Shown piece after piece: positions 11,944 to 23,199 of a stretch of 64,000 bases of DNA. The notes beneath the pieces were generated by a model. That model was not told the DNA's origin. It worked only from the letters and a program-made list of their open reading frames with translations, and did no database searches. A program made the position numbers and the translations under genes. This DNA is from Larus michahellis (Eukaryota > Chordata > Aves > Charadriiformes > Laridae): the NCBI RefSeq assembly GCF_964199755.1, contig NC_133896.1:90938215-91002214 (forward strand). The letters are read 5' to 3'. Every line of letters starts with the position of its first letter. The stretch's first letter is position 1.

Positions 11944-12500
11944 AGCACGTCCTTTTTTGTCTCTTGCCTAGCTGCCTGAAAGCCAGCAATCCACGCTTTG
12001 AAAAAAGTCAGGGAAGGCTCGCTACAGGTCACCACTCCTCCACCCCCAGTCTGTTACTTACAGAGGAGACTGTCTGTCAGCTGCATCAGCTGATCAAAGT
12101 ACATGTAAAAACACAAAATAAAATCAATTGTCCCTAGCAGACCATACCTTGAGCCTCATCAAGTACTAAGTTTCCAAAATAGCCCAACCCAAAGGTGTGT
12201 CTGACTTAGAAGCAGTTCACCAGCAGCCTTACCCCTCACAAAGACCCTATACAGCACTGAAGAATTCATACAGCATCAACATCCTAGGCTGCTCGTATTT
12301 CGTTCCTGAAGTCTAGAATTCAGAAGTAATCATCCTCCCTATATATCTCTCAATGCCTCTGGAAAGCCACATCTAAGCAATTTTGAAACAGACAGATGAA
12401 CAAGTCAGGCAAACCACCTTTTAGGTCAGTGAACATGTGGGAACGTGCCCTAAAAGACACTGCGCTCTGCGAAGGTAGTATAGAGGAGGACACACCTCCC
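11944..12500 (-). promoter_or_regulatory. TRPV6: Putative TRPV6 5' leader and promoter region
   Basis: This is the sequence directly upstream of the TRPV6 start on the minus strand. There is no TATA box near a plausible start and no CpG island. Two AGGTCA nuclear-receptor half-sites are visible: 12025-12030, and 12423-12435 where AGGTCA is followed after one base by TGAACA (an imperfect IR1). I see no clear vitamin D receptor DR3 element. The assignment is by position only. Confidence 0.25.
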
Positions 12501-14105
12501 ACTCCAACTGTCTGCAAATCCCATTAAAGAAATTATCATTATAGACTCCACCTTCTCTGTGTCAAACAAAATCACTTCACAAGTTGGAACAAGAGTTTAT
12601 GTAGATTAATGTGTAAACTTTACGAATTTCATTTTCCTTTAATGTTGTATAGTCTTTTATTGTTTCTTCACATTTCTTCATATTTCTTCCAGAAAAGCTT
12701 ATTTAGGAAAGGGATGAAAACTTCTATTTAAAAAAAAACCTAGTTTTTGGTATAGAAAAACATCATCAAGGTCATGGGGGGATGTCTGCAAAGCAGTAGA
12801 CGAAATATCAAAATGAAGAAAGGAGACATCCTTCTTCTTGTGCAGAAGCTGGAAGCTACATGGGAGAAATAAAGAAAAAACACAAAAAGCTTCTAGTTTC
12901 TAATCTTCTTTACCTAAAGGCTTGTCCTGATATTCTTGCATCTTGAATCAACAGAAATGTACCTTCATTCTTACTTCTGCTGTAGTGGTAAAGGATTCTG
13001 TTCAGGCTGCCTGGACCTAGGCAGAATCAGTAGATAAGGGAGAAAAGTGTGTAAAACAATAGGTCTGAGTAATCTCTGAAACTCTGATTTATTTAGAGGT
13101 TACTTACACCTACCAAACCAGGATTCACATCCAAACTTCTGTAAACTCATGATATATCCTATCCTAAAAAAATGTAAATCGCCACACAGAAAAAATAATG
13201 CTTCAAGACAAACTTGAGGAATTGTATCCTAAAATGTAAGATTCAGTGAATTGTCCAGTTCTAGGAGGAAGTGTCAAGTTAAACTGTCATAATGGGAAAA
13301 ATTTATTACTTGCTACATCAAGAGGTTAGAGTGTAACATCAGGCAGATGTTATGTGCAAAATGTGAGGGTTTTTAAAAAATATCAATAATGTATCTCTCC
13401 TAACATTCTTGAGGGGAGGAAGCAACTCCACTTAAAGTTGAGAAAGATATTTAATAAACAAACACAATCTCTATTTTCCTGGGCTGTTCTCCCAAGCAGA
13501 GAATACTTTCTACTGTCTGTCCAAGGAGTAAAAGCCCTAGAAGACTGGTATCAGCAGGACAAGGAGGAGTGACACGTTCCCCCCTCTTCTGGGCATCAGT
13601 GCTACTGCCACCCAGCAGCTCTAAGGTACAAGAAGTGAATAACAGTCAGACAGCAGGTTGAGTAGAGAGTTCTCAACTAGCCATTAGGGCAACAGCTGCA
13701 GCAGCCAGGGCAGTTCAAACAACTGCAAACCAGTATCTCAGGTGGACCACCCACATTGTTGTGGTGGGTTTATTACAGCTCTCATCATAGCTTCAGATTG
13801 CAGTAAATCTGACTCAATAGTTTTCCTTTACCCACTTGCATGGATATAAAGTCTTAATACTGCAAGAGTGTTTTCTTGTAATTCATGATAGAGGTCATTT
13901 TCAAAGGTAATAGAATACAGAGATGAAAGATGGATGAAATATGTAATAATATTGCATGGACCAAAGTCTCTTTGGCAAATCATGGCCATATCTCTTCAGC
14001 ATTGCTGGACGTTCAGTCTAGCAGGAGGCTGTAAACAATCTTTCAAAAACTAAGGACCTGATAAGGCCTAGTAGTTAAGGGAAGGATTCTAAGCGTGTAC
14101 AGTTT
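12500..14105. other. Intergenic DNA, no gene seen
   Basis: AT-rich unique-looking sequence without splice-flanked coding stretches, RNA genes or recognised repeats. Confidence 0.6.
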
Positions 14106-14420
14106 TGGTGTATGTGGTTGCCTGCATACCTGATTCCTGCTTTTAGCTCTTTGTATCCCTTTCCACAGTTCCCAAATCATACTGTGACTCTGGCTCCTAT
14201 TCCTCATTCTCAAGGCCTACCTTTCGATCCTGACATTGTTATAGCTCTACTTGTTCCTTGTTCCAGACTCCTACTGCAAATAGGGTCTTTATCCTGGCTG
14301 CCAGTGATGCCCTTTCCTGGTGTGTGTCTTGACTTCTCTCGTTTCTGACTTGGCCTGATTCTGACTGACCTGATTCCTGGAATCTCTTGATTCCAGCCTG
14401 GCCTTACCTAATGAATATGA
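14106..14420. repeat. Pyrimidine-rich repeat-like block
   Basis: Dense CTGATTCC, CTGACTTGG and CCTGGAATC words on the plus strand contrast with the AT-rich flanks. The texture resembles the 18.9-19.95 kb block and the reverse complement of the 33.8-35.2 kb block, but I could not align it convincingly. The 78-codon ORF inside is a by-product of low stop density. Confidence 0.3.
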
Positions 14421-17400
14421 CAGCTGATGTCAAAATCCCCTTACATAAAATTTCCCTCCTATGTCCATAGGCCACGAGTATCAATGCAAGCATGAAGAAA
14501 TACAAAGCATGACCTGGCCAAATGCGTTCCTCACACCACGGTGTCTAACAGCACAAAATTATGAGCAGACTAGCAATGATAGGAAGATGCTGGTTCTGTG
14601 CAGTTCAGTCACCTCATGGTTCTAGGGAATCCATATTCAGTCAATATCGATATTGTATATGGCACAATTAGGATGTGCTGGCCTTCATAGAGCTATAGAA
14701 ACTGTGTAAGCAAGCCAATATGTGGAAATACTTCAGCACCAACCAAGGAATTTCTATTTTCACACACCTGCTAAAAATACAAGGGAACAAGAAAGCTACT
14801 TTTGCCACTGGGGGTTGTGATCTCGTCAGAGACACTACTCTACACTTTTTTATAGTGCATTGCTATTCTCTTAGGTCAGCCTACAAAACCAACAAACAAA
14901 CTACCAAAACCCTCCCCAGGATAAATCTGAATAGCTGAATATGGATGAACTGACTTTTGGTGGCCCTGGAACTTAACTTAGCCTTTTCCAGCAACATCCC
15001 TGAAAAGGAAATATTATTGGAGAAAAATTATATAAAAAGACTACAGAAAATTTTTCTACTTAGTCTCCAGTTTTCTCTTCATCCCAGCCACCTCCTCAGT
15101 TACTTCTTTCTTTCAAACATAAATCAAAAAGACTATTACCTGGACTATTAAAAAAGTAATTTCAGTGCTAACGTAGGGACAGACATAATTTGCACAGTAC
15201 ATGGCATGGATTCCTTTCCTTCTGAATGGCCCTGACCCTTACATTCCATGTTCTCACAAAACTCCTGTTAACCTTCCTGGAAATTTTGAGTGCTGAAGGT
15301 ATGTAGGATTGAATCCAATGTGCTTATCTGGTGACAAATCAGGATAGGAGCGCATGTTCTTTTTTCTCTTTCTCTGTTTTTATCTTACAATTTCTTTAGA
15401 AGGGAGAAAATTGCAAGAGCTGGGCGATATTTTAAATTTACTACAAAGATATAAGTGTAATCCTAGTCTTTCACAAAATCCATGAGAATGTGAACTATGA
15501 TTAGCAGCAAACGGAGAAGATAAAAGGCATTGTAAAAGTAAGGAAGCCTGTTGAACCTAAAGGAGAAACAATATTAGCTGCACAAGGTAGAAATCCCCCA
15601 TTTTTACCTTCTGAAGAGATTTTAAAGGTTTCTGTTAAGCACAGAAAAGTATGTAATAAATGGTATCAGGAAAACTTGCACGAAGTGGCTTCTGAAGAGA
15701 AAGGAAGGAAAGGGAAGTCAACTTATTTATTATGATGAATTGAAATTCTCTTCTATGTTTGCCTTCCAAATGTGCCCCCAAATCCATGTTAAGCATCTGT
15801 TAGGCAAATAAAGTAGCATAACTATATGCCTAACACATCTTCAGAGCGTTGTACAGCCACTGAGTAGCCAGGTTGCCTCAGGTAGCCTATAGCCAACCCA
15901 AGTTGTCTATGTCACAGATAAGTATTGCCCCAACCTTTCTGTTTGGACAAATTTCAGCACAAAGATTTGCCTGTTTTACTGTCTTAGGGACATCATCAGG
16001 GCCATAAGCTGCCAAGGCATTACAGAAGCTCTTCTCCTTCCACTGCATATTTCTCCCTGTCTTGTTCTGTATGTTCTTTCTGAATAACATATATGCTCAA
16101 ACCTTAAAAATAAAACGACATTTTCTATTTTTCGCTCCAGTTCACAAAAATCTTTCACCTTATCTCTTATAAGAATTTGCTTTTAAAAAATTCACACTCA
16201 GAAATCACAAGAGAAATTCTGTCGTTTCAGCAACGGCAAAAACAAATGCATGAATTCCATACCCAAGTTTAGGCTACCATCTTAAGAGCAAGAGTGGAAG
16301 TGCAGCCTACAACCAGACTTCAGTCTTTCAACATCAATCCTGTACATTTCTGGTTGTGCTACAATTCTTTGTCTGAAATCACAACATGTAATAAAAGCTC
16401 TAAAGATGTAAGTTGTGAGAGAAAAGAATGAGAGAAGCAGAAGTACAGAACAAAGCAATGAAAAATAACATTTCTTGAGTACAGACAGAACACAGAACAG
16501 AAAGTCAAGAACTCATCAGGTCAGCAGTAAGCAGTGATGTAGTTTCTCCAGGTGTATAATGGATAATTTTCCATCTGAGAAGGTTGTAATAGTGACTAGC
16601 CAACAACTGCTTGATGTATCAGAGATATGTTAGGGAATCCTGTTGGACTGTGCTATTTCCAGTCAGTCAAGTTATAGTATCTTGTGTTGCATAGGAAAAC
16701 AAAGTTGTGGATGATTGTAAGCAAATGCACATTATTATCTAGTTTCATATCACACAACTGAGTGGTGATATATATCAAAATCCAAAACTAAGCAACAAAG
16801 GAAAATAACTAGATACTCCAGAAGAAGTGTACTAGTAGTGTGTTATCTCCATCAGTCTTGAGAAACTCTTATCTTCACAAGATATCATCTACTGTGCAAA
16901 CAGGAATTACTTAACCACCAGTAAATCACAGATAACTCAGAAATAGAAGTAACTTAAAAATGCATTATAAACTATATCAGGGCATAGGTGTCCTTTAAGG
17001 ATGCACTATATATTATGCAAGTAATTCTGATGTGTAATTCTGTGAATCCGTCTCCTGGTCTGAAGGAGGGCAAAAGGCTGAAGGCAAGCTTGTTTTAGGT
17101 AAAACATTTACTGAATTATCTTAATTAATAGTGTGTGTTTGTTGTGTGTGAACATGTGTGTGCATTAAGCCTGGTTAAGTAGAGTGGATCTCCCCTTCTT
17201 TATTTGGAGTAGCAGAAGCAAGGCCAAACACTTGTGATGGAGAATGGCAGCAGAGGCACACATTCCTTTGAAATATGCATTCCCAAGGTCCTGGTCAGTT
17301 TGAGGAGGGATCAGCAATAGTTCCATTGGCTGTTACAGAAGATCGTGGTGCAGCAGCTCAAAAATCACTAGACTTCATAAAACATTTGCAGCAGACTTTG

Positions 17401-18870
17401 TAGCATTTCCAGGAAAAGGCAAAAGAGACAAAGCAAGAACTGAAGACCTCTGGTGGGTGCAGCTGTATTGGCAACTTAAAGGAGAGCTCTCGGTGAAATA
17501 GGATCACCAAGAAACTTCCTAATTCATAAGTAACCTTGAATAAGTCAGTCAGTAGGATTCTACCTCACTGGGGAAGGCTGGGTAAGAGTCCTGGATGTTT
17601 TCCTAGTGTTGTGATTTGAGCTATTAGATTAAGTCAAAAAGATTTCTGTAGGTGAATTGGGAAGTTTACTGTTGGTTTAGATAAGAGACCAATCCCCCAG
17701 CCTCCTGTCAAGGGAGTGTGTCTCAGGGACTCAGGTACTCAAGCAAAGAAGCAGCATATTCCTTTGGAAAAGATGGAATGAGTGAACATGAAACAGATAT
17801 TCTAGTCCTGCACATAGGGATCTGGCAGTGGGTCCTAAAATAAGAATAGTTACTGTAGAAAGAGCAGCAAAGGACTTGGAACCTCACCTGGACTGTAGAC
17901 TAACATAAGAATTTTGACAGTAGGATTTGAAATGATCAGATATCGAAATCAAGCCATAAGAATCCTCTCATTTGGATTTCCTCAAAGGAAGTCTGGGATG
18001 TTAAGATAGCCGAGGGTGTTACTGGGATTCTCTAAAGCAGCCTGTAACAGTGCAAGAAAGCATTAGCAAAAAAGAGCACTTCACAAATTTTACCTTGTGG
18101 TCAGGAGTGCCATAAGAATACCTAAGTCTTTAATTCAGTAATTGTAAAGTTCTGTGTGTGTCTTGGAACTGGCAGACCCTACATTTTTAGTAGAAATTCT
18201 CCTTGCTCTAAAAGATACACAAAGGTGTGAAAGTATATAACTGGGATGCATCCATGGAAATGTTAACCCCCAAATCTGTGGCTGGCAATATTTTTGCAGT
18301 GTGGAAAAGGGAAAAAGAAGAGAAGGAAAAAAGAAGGCAAAAGGGAAGAAGTTAGTGTGATGGCTGTTTAGTATTCGTGCCTTATAGTGTTGAATTAAGA
18401 CTGGGTGGAGGGTGCACCGACTTCCAATTTCATAGCTAGCATCATGTTTTAAAGATTCTCAGATACCTCTGAAAAATTAATCTATCTTGAGCTTTTTGAG
18501 TCTTAGCCTGTAGTAATTGTACTACTATGTCAGGATAGCAGATAGGAAATCAAACTTAGATTGTGACTAGTTTGTTTGTGTGACAACAGGTGATGCCACT
18601 TAATACTTGGAACACACAGCTCTGAGTTATGCTGTTGTCCAAAGCATCATTAGGGAGCTCCTAAATATATGTTTTGGTGGAAGAGGGAGAATTTGGAAGG
18701 TAACTACTGAATGACAAGGTTTCAGCTTTTGCTCTGGCTAACATGGGAAATCTGGGCTCTGTTAAATGTTTGTCTTTAAGAACGTTGCTTGCTGCTGGCT
18801 TGGTAGAGCCGTTCAACTACACGTAACAGATAACAGAGCATGCTACAAACATCTGTAACCTGTGAAATCC
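14421..18870. other. Intergenic DNA, no gene seen
   Basis: AT-rich unique-looking DNA. Short ORFs (up to 72 codons) have no splice context, signal peptide or family resemblance. A purine-rich tract lies at about 18300-18350. Confidence 0.6.
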
Positions 18871-18879
18871 CAGAGCAGA

Positions 18880-19960
18880 GTCAAAATATTTAACTTCTTT
18901 TTGTTGCTCTTTCCCACATTGGTCAGGTCCCCGAGTGTACTAAGAGGCTTTAATAGCCCTGATCAGCCTCACATGGGTTCTCCTCTCACACAGTCATCAC
19001 CTCAAATCCTGTCCAGCCCCCTAGATTTCCTAGGGATAGTTTGGATGCTTCCGCCTGCCCTGCCCTGCCTTGCCTTGCCTTGCCTTCAAAGTTTGTCAGG
19101 GACAGAGAGAATTTCTGCCCCCTTCATCCCCACCTTGCCTCTCAAGTTCACCCAACCTTTAGGGACTTCATAGGCAGCCTGAGCTCCGCTACCCAGCCCC
19201 AAGTCTCATGTCTTCTGTCTCTCTGTCCTTGGCACTGTGTCCCCTGAAATAGTCCTATGAAAACCCACAATAATTAGACCTTACTACAAACAGTCATTTC
19301 TGACCCCAGATTCCTGTAAGGTGTGAGGACACCTGTTGCTGGGAGGGGACACTACTGTTAGGTTGCTGAGTGCGCTAATGGGCTTGGATGACCCTGACGA
19401 GTGTAATCCAGGGCCTTCGCAAACACACACCCACTTATACACATACGCCCTGGCCATGAGCACAGGAGGTCCATTTTTTATGCGTCTTGAGCCTTTAGTT
19501 CCTGCCTTGGCTATTTTGTAGAAGGATAAATTTTTAGCTCAGCTACAGCTATGCTTGTGTTTGGTCATAGACTCCCATAATCTGGACCCTGACCTGCTGA
19601 CTGACTTCTAGCTTCACTTCAAACTTGCCTTGTCAACAAGGACCTACCCAGTGATAAGTGGACCTTGGTTACCATCACTGGATATCATTCTGATCAATGG
19701 ATTAATTTCCATGCTTGATCTGAGACGTGCCTCATCACCACAAAATTGTCTGACAATCTAGGCTCTTGATTGAACCTGGCTACCATCTCCAGGTCTGCCT
19801 ACTCACCTTGCTCAAGTAGTCTGGGGCTGTACTCTAGCTGATGAGGCTCTTGTACTGCCTGGTGTGAAGTCATGCTCAGCTTCCTATCCCTTCAGGTGTG
19901 TCTAGCCATTGCTGCTTCCTAACATTTACCTCACAATTTAAGAGGTCCTATAAATACCTC
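18880..19960 (+). repeat. Unclassified interspersed repeat, copy A
   Basis: GC-richer than its surroundings. The segment at 18936-18967 (AAGAGGCTTTAATAGCCCTG and on) matches the reverse complement of about 34098-34130 with only a few mismatches. The later part (19560-19760, words such as GGACCCTGACCTG, AAACTTGCCTTGTC, GTGCCTCATCACC) has the same word order and style as the complement of 34760-34980. I do not recognise the family; an LTR or a decayed medium-copy element is possible. It includes a (TGCCY)n run. Confidence 0.5.
19053..19086. repeat. (TGCCY)n pentanucleotide run
   Basis: Consecutive TGCCC and TGCCT units within the unclassified repeat copy A. Confidence 0.9.
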
Positions 19961-19989
19961 TGCACTTACTACTCTTCAAATTGCAGTAT

Positions 19990-22360
19990 CAAAGATTGTC
20001 CTAGGGAACATCTTGAACTATTCTGAAAGTTTTGGCAGCAGCAAGAGATCATGGGAAGAGGCCAGATACAACCGGTTGTTCTGCAAAATTAACTTTGTCA
20101 ACCCATTGTGCCTAGTAGTAGTATTAAAGTAGAAGCAAATACCTCTGCTTATGTGAACTTCTTGCTTTCAGAACAGAAAAGAAATCACAGAAATATGGTA
20201 GAGACCACTTATGGTATCTGAAGAGCTGCTTAGAGAATTTTCCTGGTAGAAAAGTGACAAAGGAGTCAGTGGTTTCTTGCATTAACTATTGGAAGGCCTT
20301 TAATTAGTTAAGTATGTCAGGGCTTGATCCCAAGCAGATAGAGACTCAGCTCTGAAAAAGAGCTGAGAAGCTAGAAATGTTCTTCTGAAGCAGGTTATCC
20401 TAAAGAATGGTATTCATCAAAGGACTTGCCCATAGACTGAGGAAGAATTTCACTGTTAATTCATCTTTGGTTAGCTAACCCAGGGAAAGTTCAGGTTACT
20501 GAGTTACTGTGTGAGTAATCTTATTCTTTCTGTGGAGGTATGGTATTACAATAGTTAAGAAAGATACTCAAAGGCTGTAACACTCATTGTCCCGAGCTTC
20601 TGGGAAAACGACTGTTATACACCTCATGGAAAATTTTATGGTAGAAACTGGGGAGTGCTGTACGTGCAAAGTGGAACTGATTCAGGGAGAAGGCAGTGAA
20701 CTAAACTTTAAACGAAATTTTAACAGCAATGAGAAGGAAAATGACAAATCTCCTGTAAAGTGGAACTGATTGTTTTTATTGAATGCATCTATTAAAGTAA
20801 CTACTAAAACCAAAATAATTTATTTGTAAATTTAGTTACTTATTAGCAATTAGTTATTTTCAGCTTTGTTTTTTACTTGAAAAGTTGGTAGTTGAGATTT
20901 TTTTGTTGTTTGGATTTTTGTTTTTCCTCAGATTCTGTTGTTTTCACCCTATCTAATAAAGCAGAATTTTTCTTTTTTGTGCCTGCCATAACACTGTGCT
21001 GGATCAGAGAGTTTCATTTCATTATCACTCTTTTGCACTTTTTGTAATATGTTGAGATTTCCTTCACACTCATGTTAGGCTTCACCAGCTAATTAATTTT
21101 AAGCCTGATATACCGTGACACCCAAAGAGCTACAAGAGCTGCATTGGTGATTTGTTCCCCCCATCCCTGCTGAGAAGTTGAGAAGAGTTTTAGTCCATAA
21201 GAGAAACAGATTTGTCATTACAACCACATAATTACAAACATGATGAATGATCAAAATGAAACATTACCCTCTTTCCCCACCTGAGAATGTTGAATATACC
21301 AGAAAGCTGTTCCCTAAAACAAGCTTGCACTGATTAAAAACTGAGTACAGAACAGAATTTTTTCTGAGAAGTCAGGTCTTCAGGTACTGCCTGGGCTGAG
21401 CCAAAGTGACAAGCCTGTTGTCTCTGGGGTTTTTTGTTTTTCGCTGCGTTTTTTTGTTTGTTTTGGTTTTGGTTGTTTTTTGGTTGTTTTTTTTTTCAGG
21501 AACAGTTGAATTTTTCTGTTATGAAGAGACTCCTGACTGCGTATGTTTGCAGTGACTACTAACTAGATTCTTAAGGGGAAAGAAGTTCCATTGACTTACA
21601 TAAGTCTGAATAGGACAGACATTTGGAAAACAAACTATTAGAGCAAGCTTTCTATCTTTCTGAGGGTTTCTGACAATAGAACTTGAAATAAAAAGTTACC
21701 TTTCCCTTTGCAACTATGATTCATGACATTTTCCAGGCAGAGGCTCATTTATAGCCTCCCTGAAGTCTCTTACTGTCGGTGGCCATGGACCAAACAAATA
21801 TGTTTAAATCTTCCTTAAACTACATCTTAACCAAGGATTTCTTTCATTTGTTGTTTAGATGATGCAAAATGACACTTTTTCCTTGAGTGAGCAACAAAAA
21901 TATCACTCCTGCTGCTGAAGGGAGTGTAGGGAATGTGACACAAAGATCACAACTTAATAAAGCACTACAAATTTGATATCATAAAATTGCATTAGGAGAT
22001 GACTGAGTAGTAACCTCACTTCTCCCTGATTCAGTCCTTATGTCTCAATATGGAGGTGTGGTCACTGTACATCCACTATCACTAAACACAAGCTCAAGGC
22101 TTGTGGAATTCAAGGAATTCAACAATTTAATAACAAACATAAATGCATATTTTATTTTAGTTATTCCCAACGGTCTCCATAGTGAGTAGCCTAGTTTTTA
22201 ATGTACTTATCTATGAAACAGAACAAGAGCAGGGGCAGGGGTGGTATGTATGCTTTGACATTCCTCTGTGCCCTGCGTGTCAAGTAGCAGAGACTGGCTG
22301 CCCTCTACCGGATTGATTAAAGTTTGTTTATATTGTTAATGGTATCACAAACACATTCAA
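19990..22360. other. Intergenic DNA, no gene seen
   Basis: AT-rich. It contains a perfect 9-bp hairpin with a 5-base loop at 20345-20367 (CTCAGCTCT / AGAGCTGAG) and a T/G-rich low-complexity stretch at about 21425-21500. No coding exon is supported. Confidence 0.6.
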
Positions 22361-22364
22361 AGTA

Positions 22365-23190
22365 CAAAGGGTGCCTTCGATAAATTTGCAGATGACACCC
22401 AAGTGTGGGGATTGGTTGCTATGCTGGAGGGCAGGGCTGTCATTCAGAGGCTGCTTGATAAAACGAAGTAACAGGCCAACAGGAAGCTCATGGAGTTCAA
22501 CAAAGACAAATACCCAATCCTGAGTTTGGGATAGAAAAACCTCTACCTGTCAGTACAGGCTAGGGAAAGATTGGCTGGGGAGCATCTCTGAAGAAACGAG
22601 TCTGCAAGTTGAACACAAGCCAGCAGTGTGCCCTTGCAGCAATGAAGGTCAACCACATGCCGGACTGCATTAGCAATACTGTAAGCAGTAAATCAAGAGA
22701 AATTATTATTCCCTTCCATTTCAGAGGGGTTACGCTGCATATAAGAGACTGCGTCCAGTGCTGGGCCCCCCTAGTGCAGGAGAGATACTGGCAAACTGGA
22801 GCATGTCAAACAGAGGGCCACTAAGATGGACAACACTGTTCGAAGAGATACTGAGGGAGCTGGTTTTGTTCATCATGGAGCTAGCTAAGGGGGTAGGGGG
22901 GTGAGAGGGGGAGGGAAGGGGAGGAGAGGGGAAGGCGCAGGTCTAATTGCAGTAACCACCAGGGTCATAGAGAAGGTAGAGTCAGACTGTTCTCAGAGGT
23001 ACCAAGGACAAAAAGCAACAACTTTCAAACACTGCAGTGAGGATGGTTCAGCAGTGGAATAGGTTATCAAGAGAGGTTGTGAAATCTTAATTCTTTGAGC
23101 TTTTCAAAACTCAGTTGAACAAGACTGAGCAAGCTGATCTGATTTTGATGTTGGCACTGCTTTGAGCAAGGAGAGGTTACAGATGTTTTA
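22365..23190 (+). mobile_element. CR1 LINE 3' part (about 0.8 kb), decayed
   Basis: The longest CR1 copy in the window. Landmarks in order: AAATTTGCAGATGACACC, GAGGCTGCTTGATAAA, AGCAGTGTGCCCTTGCAGC, CTGCATTAGCAATACTGTAAGCAG, CCAGTGCTGGGCC, GGTTATCAAGAGAGGTTGTGAA, CACTGCTTTGAGCAAGGAG. The reverse transcriptase frame is broken by stops and frameshifts. A G-rich insertion sits at 22889-22936. Confidence 0.88.
22889..22936 (+). repeat. G-rich tract with G-quadruplex potential
   Basis: More than four runs of three or more G separated by one to five bases, on the plus strand within the CR1 copy. Confidence 0.75.
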
Positions 23191-23199
23191 AAGGCTATG

